DNA of 64,000 nt from Clostridia bacterium (GCA_900772475.1 CAAHEI010000048.1:11247-75246), one strand, 5' to 3'. Positions 40,747-50,554 are shown, counted from the first letter of the stretch. Program-made: numbers and translations. The notes: a model not told the origin generated them from the sequence alone.

Positions 40747-40853
40747 CTATTTAGACTATAGTTAACTAAAACTCAAAATTAAGTTTTATTAGTAATATAA
40801 TATACATAACAAAATTAATATTTTATTTCTATATAATTAGCAGTAATCACTTT
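40747..40853 (+). repeat. 105-bp dispersed repeat upstream of the Lon-like gene (copy b)
   Basis: Matches 24142-24240 over about 105 bases with few differences. It lies 160 nt before the Lon-like protease gene. Non-coding. Confidence 0.65.
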
Positions 40854-41012
40854 AAAGTACATTATATCAATCTTTTCATACAATTATTTAATTTTTAGCT
40901 AATCTGAATAGAAACTTTTTATTTTGTCTTTTTTTAAAAACAACTTGAATAATTTTTTCCTTTATAATACAATATATATGATATATGATTACAAAAGATC
41001 TGAGGGGGACAT

Positions 41013-43424
41013 ATGAAAAAATTTAAAGAATTAAATGTTAAAGATTTAAAAAACGAATGTGAAATTGAAGATTTTAAATTTAAAAAAACTACTGAACTTG
41101 AACCTTTTAATGGAATAATTGGTCAAGAAAGAGCTATGAATGCTATAAAAACTGCAATGCAAATACCACAAAAAGGATTTAATTTATATCTTTGTGGAAG
41201 TATTGGAATAGGTAAAACAGCATATGCCTTATCTGTTGTAAATAATCTTGCAAAAGATCAACCTGTTCCAAATGATATTTGCTACGTATATAATTTTGAA
41301 AATCCAAATGAACCTATTTCAATAGTTTTGGAACCTGGAATGGGACTTGAATTTAAGAGAGATATGAATAGATTTATTTCTTCACTTCTAAATAGACTTT
41401 CTAAGGATTTAACTGGTGATATGTATGAAAAGGAAAAGAAAAATATTCTGGATAGATATGAACACGCAAAAGAAAAAATAATGAAAGAATTTGATAAATC
41501 TACTTTTGAACAAGGCTTTAAAGTAAGAAATACCAAAGATGGAATATACTTCTCTCCTGTTCATAATGGAGTAGTTTTAAATGAAGACGCATACAAAGTT
41601 CTAGATGAAAAATCAAAAAAATATTTTGAAGAAAAAGGTCCTAAAATTCAAGAACAAACATTGCAAGTATTAAAAAAACTTGATAATTTAGATAAAGAAG
41701 CTAAATCAGTTATTGAAGAATGGGAATCAAATTTAACTACTTTTGCTGTTACTCAGTGTATGAGTGATTTAAAAATAAAATACAAAAATAATTTAAAAAT
41801 TCAAAATTTCCTATACTCTATTCAAAGTGATGTTATAAAAAATATTGATTATATAAAACAATATGAGGAATCACAAAGCAAAAATAATCAACAGGTTCCA
41901 CAGCAAATGATGATGCAAATGTCAAGAATGGCTATAAACAAGCCATGGGATAATTACAGAGTAAATTTACTTGTTGATAATGACAAGTTAATGCATGCTC
42001 CTGTTATTCAATGTAAAAATCCAAATTATTATGATTTATTTGGTAAACTTGAATTCGAAACATCTCCTGCTGGAACAAGAACTAATTATATGTTATTAAA
42101 ACCAGGTCTTGTCCATAAAGCAAATGGTGGATATTTAATTGTAAATGTAAGAGATGTACTTTCAAATCAACCAACTTGGGAAGCTTTTAAAAGAGTAATT
42201 AGAAATCAAGAATTATCAATAGATAGTTCACGTGATATTGCCCAACCAATAACTATTGCAAGTCTAAAACCAGAACCTATAGCTATTAATATGCAAGTAA
42301 TTTTAATTGGTTCTGAAATGCATTATCAACAACTTGCTGCTATGGATGCTGATTTTAAAAAATTATTTAAAGTAAAGGCTGATTTTGAAGATACTTATCC
42401 TAGAAACAATGAAAATATAGAAAAATTAGCTAGATATATTGCCTTTGTTGAAAAGAAACATAAGTTACTTCCATTCTTAGCAAGTGCTGTTAAAGAAATA
42501 GTTGAATATAGTTCAAGATGTGCAAACGATAAAAATAAATTAACTGCTGTACTACAAGATATTTCAGATATTGCAATTGAATCAAACTTTATTGCTAAAA
42601 AAAATAAAAAGAAATCTGTATCTGATAAAGAAGTAAAACAAGCATGTGTTACAAGAGCTGAACGTTTTGGAAAATATAACGATAATTTAAATCAAATGAT
42701 TACTGATGGAGATATAATGATATCAACAAATGGAGAGAAAGTAGGTCAAATAAATGGACTTACAATAATGATGAATGGAGATTTATCATTTGGTCATGCT
42801 GTTAGGGTTACTGCAAATACGTTTATTGGAAAATCTGGAGTTATTAATATCGAACGTGAAGTTTCTATGAGTGGAAATACTCATTCAAAAGGTGTATATA
42901 TTTTATCTGCATATATTGGTGAAAAATATGCTCAAGATAATCCATTATCACTTACTGCAAGTATTTGTTTTGAACAACTATATAATGGTGTTGATGGTGA
43001 TAGTGCCTCTTCTACTGAACTTTATGCAATACTATCAAGTCTTTCAGGTATACCTATAAAACAAAGTCTTGCTGTTACAGGTTCTGTAAATCAAAAAGGT
43101 GAAATTCAACCAGTTGGTGGTGTTACTGATAAAATAGAAGGTTTCTTTAGAGTATGTAAATCTAAAGGTTTAAATGGTGAAAATGGAGTAATAATTCCTA
43201 TACAAAATGTTAAAAATTTAAATCTTGGTGATGAGATTATAAAAGCTGTAGAAGAAGGAAAATTTCATATATACCCTATTTCTTCAATTGATGAAGGCAT
43301 TGAAGTATTAACTGGTATGAAATCTGGTAAATTACTTGAAACAGGCGAATATGAAAAAAATTCAATAAACTATCTCGTTCAGAAAAAACTTAGAAAATAT
43401 GCACAATGTTCCAACAATAATTAA
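41013..43424 (+). CDS. Lon-like ATP-dependent protease (LonB-type, AAA_32 family)
   Basis: An 803-residue protein with Walker A GSIGIGKT (residues 62-69), a central helical AAA-linked region (about 130-320), and a C-terminal Lon protease domain. The protease domain has the catalytic Ser664 in GDSASS and Lys707 in GGVTDKIEG, the usual Ser-Lys dyad. It lacks the N-terminal substrate-binding LAN domain of classical LonA and has no evident membrane helix, so it belongs to the Lon-related, AAA_32 group common in Clostridia. Probably involved in protein quality control. GAGGGGGACAT precedes the ATG. Confidence 0.88.
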   Translation: MKKFKELNVKDLKNECEIEDFKFKKTTELEPFNGIIGQERAMNAIKTAMQIPQKGFNLYLCGSIGIGKTAYALSVVNNLAKDQPVPNDICYVYNFENPNEPISIVLEPGMGLEFKRDMNRFISSLLNRLSKDLTGDMYEKEKKNILDRYEHAKEKIMKEFDKSTFEQGFKVRNTKDGIYFSPVHNGVVLNEDAYKVLDEKSKKYFEEKGPKIQEQTLQVLKKLDNLDKEAKSVIEEWESNLTTFAVTQCMSDLKIKYKNNLKIQNFLYSIQSDVIKNIDYIKQYEESQSKNNQQVPQQMMMQMSRMAINKPWDNYRVNLLVDNDKLMHAPVIQCKNPNYYDLFGKLEFETSPAGTRTNYMLLKPGLVHKANGGYLIVNVRDVLSNQPTWEAFKRVIRNQELSIDSSRDIAQPITIASLKPEPIAINMQVILIGSEMHYQQLAAMDADFKKLFKVKADFEDTYPRNNENIEKLARYIAFVEKKHKLLPFLASAVKEIVEYSSRCANDKNKLTAVLQDISDIAIESNFIAKKNKKKSVSDKEVKQACVTRAERFGKYNDNLNQMITDGDIMISTNGEKVGQINGLTIMMNGDLSFGHAVRVTANTFIGKSGVINIEREVSMSGNTHSKGVYILSAYIGEKYAQDNPLSLTASICFEQLYNGVDGDSASSTELYAILSSLSGIPIKQSLAVTGSVNQKGEIQPVGGVTDKIEGFFRVCKSKGLNGENGVIIPIQNVKNLNLGDEIIKAVEEGKFHIYPISSIDEGIEVLTGMKSGKLLETGEYEKNSINYLVQKKLRKYAQCSNNN

Positions 43425-43425
43425 C

Positions 43426-43454
43426 AAAAGGTGAGTCAGTGGCTCACCTTTTTA
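43426..43454. terminator. Bidirectional terminator between the Lon-like gene and murE
   Basis: AAAGGTGAG / CTCACCTTT stem with T-tract on both strands, between converging genes. Confidence 0.85.
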
Positions 43455-44990
43455 TATATTTGATATACTCTTATCATATTCATCAAAATAATCTTTTACT
43501 TGTTCTATATCAGACTTATACTTAGCATATCCATTCATTACTTTTTGGGTATTATCATTTCCTTTTCCAAGAATTAATAAAATTGAATTTCTATCTAATG
43601 ATATAGCATAATTTACAGCTTTTTTTATTGCGTCTTCTCTATCATCTATTTTTTCATAATTATCAGTGTATTCTTTTAAATATTTTTCAATTTCGCTAGA
43701 AATTTTAGATACTTCTTCAACACCTGGATCATCAGCAGTAATATATACCATATCTGAATTTTTTCCTGCAACCTCTCCCAAATTTTTTCTCCTTATTTGA
43801 GCTTTGCCACCAGGACATCCAAACACTGTTATTACATATCTATCTTTATACTCATTTTGTACTGTTTCATATATTTTTTCAAAACTTAATTTATTATGTG
43901 CAAAATCAACAATAGATACCATTTTATTATCTTTAGTTTTAAATAACTCCATCCTACCCGCAGTTTTAGCACTTTTAAGACCTAAATACATATATTTACT
44001 ATCAATTCCTAATGTATATGTTATTGCAATAGCTGCAAGTGCATTTTCTACATTAAATTTACCAGGCATAGGAATGACAAATTCTCTGTCAAACTTATCA
44101 GTTTTTACCTTAAAATGTGTTCCATCATTTTCTACCATTATATCATATGCATAAACATCTGCATTACTATCTTTAGTAGAAAAAGTAATGATATCATTTG
44201 TATATTTCTTTGCACATTTTAATATTCTATCGCTATAATCAGAATCAAGATTTACACAAGCTCTTTTTGTATTCTCAAATAATTTTAATTTGCAACTAAA
44301 ATAATCTTCAAAAGTTGGATGTTCTATTGGACTTACATGATCTTCTGAAATATTTAAAAATACTCCTATATCAAAATTTAATCCATAAAGTCTTCCATAT
44401 TTTTTAGTATAAGCTTGTGATGAAACCTCCATTACAACATTTTTAATTTCTGAATCTACAGCATTTCTGAAATGTTTATGTATTTCATAAGATTCTGGTG
44501 TTGTTATATGTGACTCAAAATTCTCAATACCGTCATATGTTGTAAGAGAAGAAATTATTGCGGTATCCTTTTTCAAATTTTCTTTTGCATATTCATCTAA
44601 AATATATTTAGTATAAAAAGAAGTGGTAGTTTTTCCTTTTGTACCTGTTATACCAATTTTAGTTAAATATTTTTCTGGAAAATCAAAATACATATCTGAT
44701 AGAAGTGATAAAGAGTTTCTAATATTTTTTACAATAATCCCAGGAATATTCACGTTATATTTCTTTTCACTTACATATACAATTGCTCCATTTTTTATTG
44801 CAGAATTTAAATATTCTTCCTTAAAATTATCACCTTTACATATAAACATAGTATCAAAATCTACATTATTTGAATTATATGTCATATAATTTATTTCTCT
44901 GTCAAGAATGTCATCACACATATTTAAGCTTTCTATTTCATTATCTTCTTCTAATTTATTTATATATTCTCTAACTTTATATTTTTTCAT
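43452..44990 (-). CDS. murE: MurE-type UDP-MurNAc-tripeptide synthetase
   Basis: A 512-residue Mur ligase with all three domains, including GITGTKGKTTTSFY for ATP binding, the HITTPES substrate segment and NVENALAAIA. It adds the third residue to the peptidoglycan stem. The amino-acid specificity motif reads DDPG (residues 420-423), not the DNPR of diaminopimelate enzymes. This leaves the added residue uncertain. It lacks the usual mraY/murF neighbours, so it could also be a second, specialised MurE. It overlaps the GNAT gene by 4 nt (stop/start), indicating co-translation. Confidence 0.85.
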   Translation of the reverse strand: MKKYKVREYINKLEEDNEIESLNMCDDILDREINYMTYNSNNVDFDTMFICKGDNFKEEYLNSAIKNGAIVYVSEKKYNVNIPGIIVKNIRNSLSLLSDMYFDFPEKYLTKIGITGTKGKTTTSFYTKYILDEYAKENLKKDTAIISSLTTYDGIENFESHITTPESYEIHKHFRNAVDSEIKNVVMEVSSQAYTKKYGRLYGLNFDIGVFLNISEDHVSPIEHPTFEDYFSCKLKLFENTKRACVNLDSDYSDRILKCAKKYTNDIITFSTKDSNADVYAYDIMVENDGTHFKVKTDKFDREFVIPMPGKFNVENALAAIAITYTLGIDSKYMYLGLKSAKTAGRMELFKTKDNKMVSIVDFAHNKLSFEKIYETVQNEYKDRYVITVFGCPGGKAQIRRKNLGEVAGKNSDMVYITADDPGVEEVSKISSEIEKYLKEYTDNYEKIDDREDAIKKAVNYAISLDRNSILLILGKGNDNTQKVMNGYAKYKSDIEQVKDYFDEYDKSISNI

Positions 44991-45454
44991 GAATTCTCCT
45001 TTAAATCTATATAATATAGTTTTTCACCATTACTTAATTTTCCCATATACTTTGCACCAAATTTTTCATAATAATTATTTAAATCAGTTTTTAAATATAT
45101 TCTCTTATATCCTCTTTTTTGTGCTTCACTTAGTATTTCTCCATTTAAGATTTTTGAATAACCTTTATTTCTATATTCTTTTTTTACATACATTGTAGCA
45201 TACCATGGACCTAAATCACGTCTTTCATCGCTATCATTTGGAAATAATGATATAAATCCAATTAGTTCATCATCATTTAGTAATATTAATTTGCAAAAAT
45301 CATTCTTATTTAAATTATTTTTTACATTTTCTATTTTTTTATTTATTCTATCTTCAAAGGACTCTTGAGGATCCTTTGCCCATTCATTATGCTCTAAAAT
45401 AGCAACTTCCCTTAAATATTCTATTTTATCTTTTATATTATATACCTTAAGCAT
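44987..45454 (-). CDS. GNAT-family N-acetyltransferase
   Basis: A 155-residue acetyltransferase with the acetyl-CoA-binding VKKEYRNKGYSKILNGEI segment and the YEKFGAKYMG C-terminal motif. The ATG at 45454 is preceded by GGTGA five nt upstream and is preferred over the GTG at 45466. Its stop overlaps the murE start. The substrate is unknown; linkage to murE suggests cell-wall or amino-sugar chemistry only weakly. Confidence 0.85.
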   Translation of the reverse strand: MLKVYNIKDKIEYLREVAILEHNEWAKDPQESFEDRINKKIENVKNNLNKNDFCKLILLNDDELIGFISLFPNDSDERRDLGPWYATMYVKKEYRNKGYSKILNGEILSEAQKRGYKRIYLKTDLNNYYEKFGAKYMGKLSNGEKLYYIDLKENS

Positions 45455-45540
45455 ATTTTTCACCAAACCTTAATATTTATGCTTCTATATTACTTATATA
45501 TTTTACCATTATGCGTTATGAAATACAATAGAAATTAAAA

Positions 45541-45580
45541 GAAAAAAGAATAAGAAATTTTACATCTCTTATTCTTTTTA
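45541..45580. terminator. Terminator after carD
   Basis: AAAAAGAATAAGA / TCTTATTCTTTTT stem with T-rich flanks. Confidence 0.85.
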
Positions 45581-46120
45581 TTATAAACTAACTGTACCAT
45601 TACCATCATTATTTTGATTTTCACTTAATTTATATGAATCCTTTATAGCATCCTCAATCTTTTCGTCAAGTACATCATGTGACATTCCTTCTGATAATAC
45701 CATTTCACTTATAAGAATGTCTTTTGCTGTAGATAACATTTTTTTCTCACCAATTGAAAGACCTCTTTCCATATGTCTATGTGAAAGATCTCTTACAACT
45801 TCAGCGACTTCTAAAATGTCTCCAGATTTTATCTTTTCAACATTCATGTTGTATCTCTTACTCCAGTTTACATCATGAACATAGTTATCTTGTGGTTTTT
45901 CAAGTACATCGAATACTTCATCTGAGATACTTTTGCTTGATACTTCTCTTACTCCAATATCATCAGCTTTATCTGTTGGAACCATAAGTTTCATACCACC
46001 GATTGGCATACGAATGATATAATAATCTTTCTCGTCTCCTAGCATTTCTTTTTGCTCAATAGCCTCAATAGTTCCAGCACCATGCATTGGATATACTATT
46101 TTGTCTCCTACTTTAAACAC
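45581..46120 (-). CDS. carD: CarD-family transcriptional regulator
   Basis: A 179-residue protein with an N-terminal CarD/CdnL RNA-polymerase-interaction domain (VFKVGDKIVYPMHGAGTIE and YYIIRMPIGGMKLMVP) and a C-terminal helical DNA-binding domain. CarD stabilises open promoter complexes, often at rRNA genes. I chose GTG at 46120 because AGGAGG is 8 nt upstream; the upstream in-frame ATG has no such site and would add a non-conserved segment. It follows disA in the same direction, the usual radA-disA-carD order. Confidence 0.92.
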   Translation of the reverse strand: MFKVGDKIVYPMHGAGTIEAIEQKEMLGDEKDYYIIRMPIGGMKLMVPTDKADDIGVREVSSKSISDEVFDVLEKPQDNYVHDVNWSKRYNMNVEKIKSGDILEVAEVVRDLSHRHMERGLSIGEKKMLSTAKDILISEMVLSEGMSHDVLDEKIEDAIKDSYKLSENQNNDGNGTVSL

Positions 46121-46262
46121 AATACATCCCTCCTTGCAAGATATAACTTTAAGTACATCTATATTATACCATAATTTAAGCAAAAAGTAAAGAAAATTTA
46201 GGTAAAATAAATTTAAATTTGTACTAAATTATGTAAACGTTACTGTTTGATATACTTTAAAA

Positions 46263-47324
46263 CTATATATTGTAAGATTTTAATATATACTGTTCTTGTA
46301 ACCTCTTTAAAGACTGATTAATTATTCTTGCCCTTATCTCACCTATACCCTCTACATCGTCTAATTCATCAATAGAAGCAGAACAAATATGTTGTAATGA
46401 TCCAAATGCTTCAACAGTTTTTTCAATTATAGATGAAGGCATTTTTGGAACTTTAGAAAGTATTCTATATCCTTTTGGAGAAACATTAGTATCTAATATA
46501 TCAGATAAAACTTCATATCCAAGCAATTTAACTATCTTTTCTGAAACTATCAAGTTTTTCTTATCTATCTTCCTTATTTCCTCTAAAATACTTTGAGTTG
46601 ATATTTCCTTGTTTACGTTATAATCTTGTATAATTAATTTTTCTTCATCCTCAACATTAGCCATAAGTTCCTCAAGCTGCATATTAACAATTCTTCCTTC
46701 ATCACCAAGTTCAATTATACTTCTTTTTACATCTGTCTCCATTCTCATTATTATTTCGCTTCTATAAATACAATTTATTACAGTATCTAGTGTTACTATA
46801 TCATCAAATTCATGTTCACTTAAAATACTAAGCATATTATCAAAAACAGTTTTATATTTTTCAAGAGCTTGTAGAGTTTGATTTGCTCGCATAAGTACTG
46901 ATTGTGTATCATTTATTACATATCTAAAATTTCCTTTGAAAAGAGTAATTATACCCCTTCTCTCAGAAATACTAATAACAAGTTCTCCAAATTGTTTTGC
47001 AACACGTTCAGCTGTTTTGTGCCTTGTACCAGTTTCTCTAGTTGATATACTAAAATCCGGATTTAATTGAACATTAGCCCTTATTATTCTTTTTAAATCA
47101 CTACTTAATATTATTGCACCATCCATTTTGGCAAGCTCATAAATATTAGTTGATGTAAATTCTTCATCTATTTTAAATCCCCCATCAGCTATTTTTAATA
47201 TATCTTCGCTATCAGATACTACAATTAAAGCACCTGTTTTGGCTTTTAATATATTTTCTAATCCTTCCCTTAATTCAGTTCCTGGTGCAACTAATTTAAG
47301 TATTTCTAATATTTTATCATTCAT
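46263..47324 (-). CDS. disA: DisA diadenylate cyclase / DNA-integrity scanning protein
   Basis: About 353 residues. The N-terminal DAC domain has the DGAII motif and GTRHKTAERVA, where the usual RHR motif reads RHK. The C-terminal helix-hairpin-helix domain ends with VEGIGEIRARIINQSLKRL. It makes c-di-AMP and pauses at recombination intermediates. The ATG at 47324 is preceded by GGGTGA, and the radA stop overlaps this region. It is likely co-transcribed with radA and carD. Confidence 0.95.
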   Translation of the reverse strand: MNDKILEILKLVAPGTELREGLENILKAKTGALIVVSDSEDILKIADGGFKIDEEFTSTNIYELAKMDGAIILSSDLKRIIRANVQLNPDFSISTRETGTRHKTAERVAKQFGELVISISERRGIITLFKGNFRYVINDTQSVLMRANQTLQALEKYKTVFDNMLSILSEHEFDDIVTLDTVINCIYRSEIIMRMETDVKRSIIELGDEGRIVNMQLEELMANVEDEEKLIIQDYNVNKEISTQSILEEIRKIDKKNLIVSEKIVKLLGYEVLSDILDTNVSPKGYRILSKVPKMPSSIIEKTVEAFGSLQHICSASIDELDDVEGIGEIRARIINQSLKRLQEQYILKSYNI

Positions 47325-47329
47325 AAACA

Positions 47330-48715
47330 TCACCCATTTACTACACAACTTATCGCTTCATCAATTGTATTTATTCCAATAAGTTTTATATTTATATCTT
47401 TTATACTTTCCTTAAGTCTTTCAACTTGTCTTTTGCTTGCATATATTTTCTCATATCCCATTTTTTCTATTTCTTTTACTCTTTTTTCAAAGTTATTTAT
47501 ACTTCTTATTTCTCCTGTAAGTCCAAGTTCACCTATAAATACAGTCTTAGGATTAATAACTTTATTTTTGTAATTAGAAACAATTGCCATAGCCACAGCT
47601 AAATCTACCGCAGGTTCATCAACTCTAATACCACCAATTACATTTACATATATATCTTGTGTTCCAAGACCAATATTACATCTTTTTTCAAGTACAGCGA
47701 GAATCATGTTTAGCCTATTTAAGTCTATTCCATTTGCAACTCTTCTTGGATTGTTATAATAAGAATGTGAAGTTAATGCCTGTATTTCTAAAAGTATAGT
47801 AGATGTTCCCTCAACTGTTGCAACTATAGCCGTTCCTGGTAAATTATTTTTTTCATCAGATAAAAATAATTCTGAAATGTTTGTAACTTCAACCATTCCA
47901 ACATCTTGCATATCAAATATTCCAATTTCATTAGTTGAACCAAATCTATTTTTTACACTTCTAATTATTCTATGTGTAAAAAATCTTTCACCTTCGATAT
48001 ATAGCACTGTATCCACCATATGTTCAAGTATTCTAGGCCCTGCTATAACACCATCTTTGGTTACATGACCTATAACAATAACTGTAATATTTTTTCTTTT
48101 TGCAAGATACATCATTCTTGCTGTTACCTCTTTAACCTGAGAAATACTTCCAGGTACTGACGAAATATCTTCATCATACATAGTTTGTATAGAGTCTATA
48201 ATACAAAATTTCGGTTCTGTTTCTTCTATTTTATTTTCTATTTGTGATATGTCTGTTTCACTTAAAAATAATATATTATCAGATGATACCTTAAGCCTAT
48301 CTGCTCTTAGTTTAACTTGTGTTTCTGACTCTTCTCCTGAAACATAAAGTACTTTTCCATGATTACTTAATTTATTACATACCTGCATGATTAAAGTAGA
48401 TTTACCAATTCCAGGTTCTCCTCCAATCAATGTAAGTGAGCCTTCTACTATTCCTCCACCAAAAACACGATTTAATTCTGCATAACCAGTATCTAGTCTT
48501 ATACTTTTATTTATTATAATATCATTTAATTTTTTAACTTCTGATTTATTATTAAAAGTGTTTGAAAATCCTTTAGAAGATGACTTTGATTTACTTTGTT
48601 TATTAATTTTCTCTTCTACAAAACTATTCCAACTATTACATCCTGGACATTTTCCAAGCCACTTTGCAGATTCATACCCACATTCTTTACAAAAAAATAC
48701 TGTATTTGTAGCCAT
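47330..48715 (-). CDS. radA: DNA repair protein RadA
   Basis: A 461-residue protein with an N-terminal zinc finger (CKECGYESAKWLGKCPGC), RecA-like core with GGEPGIGKST and KNRFGS, and a C-terminal Lon-like domain without catalytic serine. It assists strand exchange and branch migration. AAGGAG precedes the ATG. It leads the radA-disA-carD unit; mcsA/mcsB/clpC, often upstream in Bacilli, are absent. Confidence 0.96.
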   Translation of the reverse strand: MATNTVFFCKECGYESAKWLGKCPGCNSWNSFVEEKINKQSKSKSSSKGFSNTFNNKSEVKKLNDIIINKSIRLDTGYAELNRVFGGGIVEGSLTLIGGEPGIGKSTLIMQVCNKLSNHGKVLYVSGEESETQVKLRADRLKVSSDNILFLSETDISQIENKIEETEPKFCIIDSIQTMYDEDISSVPGSISQVKEVTARMMYLAKRKNITVIVIGHVTKDGVIAGPRILEHMVDTVLYIEGERFFTHRIIRSVKNRFGSTNEIGIFDMQDVGMVEVTNISELFLSDEKNNLPGTAIVATVEGTSTILLEIQALTSHSYYNNPRRVANGIDLNRLNMILAVLEKRCNIGLGTQDIYVNVIGGIRVDEPAVDLAVAMAIVSNYKNKVINPKTVFIGELGLTGEIRSINNFEKRVKEIEKMGYEKIYASKRQVERLKESIKDINIKLIGINTIDEAISCVVNG

Positions 48716-48727
48716 TTTTTCTCCTTC

Positions 48728-49354
48728 TTATTTATTAAATATTAAACATTCAATTTTTGTATCAAGTAATTTGGCAAATTCAATACCATCTTCTTTTTTA
48801 CCAACAATTGTTCCATAATGAATAGGTATTACATACTTAGGTTTAATACTATTAGTATAGTCTGCCGCCTCTTTATAATCCATAGTATAAGTTCCACCAA
48901 TTGGAACAAATAGCACATCACATTTTATATTTTGTATATCCTCATTTACATCAGTATCTCCTGTTATATAATACGTAACACCATTTATTTTTATTAAATA
49001 TCCAACCCATCCGTATTCTTTTTTATGATACTCCTTATTAACATTATACGCTGGTATAACTTGCAGCTCTATCTTATTAAATTTGTACATTTCATCTGGT
49101 ACAACAGTAACTATTCTTTTTTCATCTACACCAATTTCAAGTAATTTTTCCTTACAATCTGGTGTAACAAAAAATATTGTATCTTCATTTCTTACTTTCT
49201 CTATATCCTCTATTGAAAAGTGGTCATAATGTGAGTGTGTTATAAACAAATACTTTGCATTATGCGTCTCATTTTCAATTTTATATGGATCAATATATAT
49301 ATTATCATACAACACAATTGATGCATGATATAAGACTTTTACATTTTTTAACAT
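48728..49354 (-). CDS. MBL-fold metal-dependent hydrolase
   Basis: A 208-residue metallo-beta-lactamase-fold protein with THSHYDHF and TGDTDV motifs plus the late IPIHYGTIVG histidine. It resembles UPF0173/YtkL-type hydrolases of unknown substrate. GGGAGG precedes the ATG. It ends 13 nt before radA begins, in the same direction, so it may be transcribed together with radA. Confidence 0.82.
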   Translation of the reverse strand: MLKNVKVLYHASIVLYDNIYIDPYKIENETHNAKYLFITHSHYDHFSIEDIEKVRNEDTIFFVTPDCKEKLLEIGVDEKRIVTVVPDEMYKFNKIELQVIPAYNVNKEYHKKEYGWVGYLIKINGVTYYITGDTDVNEDIQNIKCDVLFVPIGGTYTMDYKEAADYTNSIKPKYVIPIHYGTIVGKKEDGIEFAKLLDTKIECLIFNK

Positions 49355-49464
49355 TTAATCCTCCCAAATATAATTGATATTATATTATATTATATTATTT
49401 AATCATTTCTTAAAATGTATTTTTTCGCACTCTTTTATTATACCATATTAATTTACGAAAATAT

Positions 49465-49506
49465 AGAAAAAATAGTGAATTAGAAAAAAATTTTCCTAAC
49501 TCACTA
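49465..49506 (-). terminator. Terminator after the HD-domain gene
   Basis: AGTGAGTTAGGAAAA / TTTTCTAATTCACT stem with TTTTTTC following on the minus strand. Confidence 0.75.
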
Positions 49507-49574
49507 ATTTCTCCATACAAAAATTTTTGCACTTTTTCTTTAAATACGTGAACAAAACTCAATCGAAATAATAT

Positions 49575-50246
49575 TCAAATTAAAAATTCTGCAACATCAA
49601 TCTCTTTATTATTAATTATAAATATGTATTTTTTATTTAAGTAATTTGCTACTTTATATGGCACTGTAATTGCTTTTGACCAATTTTTTAATAATATATT
49701 TACATCAAATTCATCTTGTGTTGTATATATAACTTCAAGATTATTTTCAGTAATTTGGATATCCACATTTCTAATTTTTTGTATTTCTCTATTCATTTCA
49801 TCCTGAATACTTGAATTTTCAGTACGATGATAAGTAACATCTAACTTGTCTGCAAGTAACAAGGAAAGTCCCACTAAACTTTGGATATTATCTCCTTTAG
49901 AATGATCACTAATAGCTTGCCTTAAAATTTCTTCTTCATCCTGTGTAATATCATTCTTATCAATAAATTTACCAAACATTAAACTACTCTCTATGGCATG
50001 ATTAATTTTACTTCCTTTTGAAAGCCCAATATCATGTAAAAGTGCTGCACTCATTCCTAAATCTATTGTTCTTTCATCACAATTTAATTGTAACAAAATT
50101 TTATTTACATATTCAGCCACGCGTTTATAATGTCCTAATCCATGCTCCCAATCCCATTTACCATTAGTTATAAATTTAATATTTTCAATTTTTTTAACAG
50201 TATCTAAATATTCACTATTATTTAATATTTTATTATATAAATTCAC
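49575..50246 (-). CDS. HD-domain phosphohydrolase-like protein
   Basis: About 223 residues with the HD signature (HGLGHYKRV, then AALLHDIG) and further His/Asp residues (HAIESS, ISDHSKGD). Members hydrolyse phosphate bonds in nucleotides or second messengers. I prefer GTG at 50246, since GGAG lies 8 nt upstream, over the GTG at 50255 that overlaps it. Substrate is unknown. Its own terminator follows. Confidence 0.8.
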   Translation of the reverse strand: MNLYNKILNNSEYLDTVKKIENIKFITNGKWDWEHGLGHYKRVAEYVNKILLQLNCDERTIDLGMSAALLHDIGLSKGSKINHAIESSLMFGKFIDKNDITQDEEEILRQAISDHSKGDNIQSLVGLSLLLADKLDVTYHRTENSSIQDEMNREIQKIRNVDIQITENNLEVIYTTQDEFDVNILLKNWSKAITVPYKVANYLNKKYIFIINNKEIDVAEFLI

Positions 50247-50302
50247 AAATTTCACTCCTCATATTTTAGTAATTTAGTTCTATAAGTACTCTTGGTTTGG
50301 AC

Positions 50303-50460
50303 TACTTTTTTATATATTTTTTAAAAAGTGCTATAAAAATTTTGGCATGGTAATTTCAATATGACTTTCCTATTATATAAAAAAAAATCAACCATTTCTA
50401 ATTGATTCTAAAATTATCTGTTAGTACAAACAGATAAATCAATGGTGCCATCGAAGTAGT
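50303..50460 (-). mobile_element. Copy of the tmRNA 3' flank with mini-element (copy 3)
   Basis: On the minus strand it starts with GGCACCATTGATTTATCTG, close to the end of tmRNA and its flank (CCACCAATGACATATCTG). It then matches the ssrA downstream sequence through the AACAGATAA hairpin, the AATCAA/TTGATT terminator, TATAATAGGAAAGTC and ACCATGCCAAAATTTTTATAGC. It stops at AAAAAAGTAGT, which are the last codons of TnpB. It is a shorter version of the element after ssrA. Confidence 0.55.
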
Positions 50461-50535
50461 TATCTACAACTTTTGGGCTCTCATAACGATTGATACAAAT
50501 ATCAATCAATTTATTAAAGTATATCATATTTTTTA
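50461..50535 (-). other. Structured intergenic sequence after tyrS
   Basis: Between tyrS and the flank copy there is an 8-pair hairpin (GATTGATA / TATCAATC at 50498-50517) and a GTAG/CTAC hairpin near 50462-50475. It may be the terminator region of tyrS or a remnant of an RNA gene. I cannot classify it. Confidence 0.3.
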
Positions 50536-50554
50536 TAAAATACAATACATTTTA

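Noticed and set aside
50420..50480. GGTGCC and GAAGTAG pattern considered as a second T-box
   Set aside because: It lacks the TGGNACC core and there is no downstream gene in that orientation.
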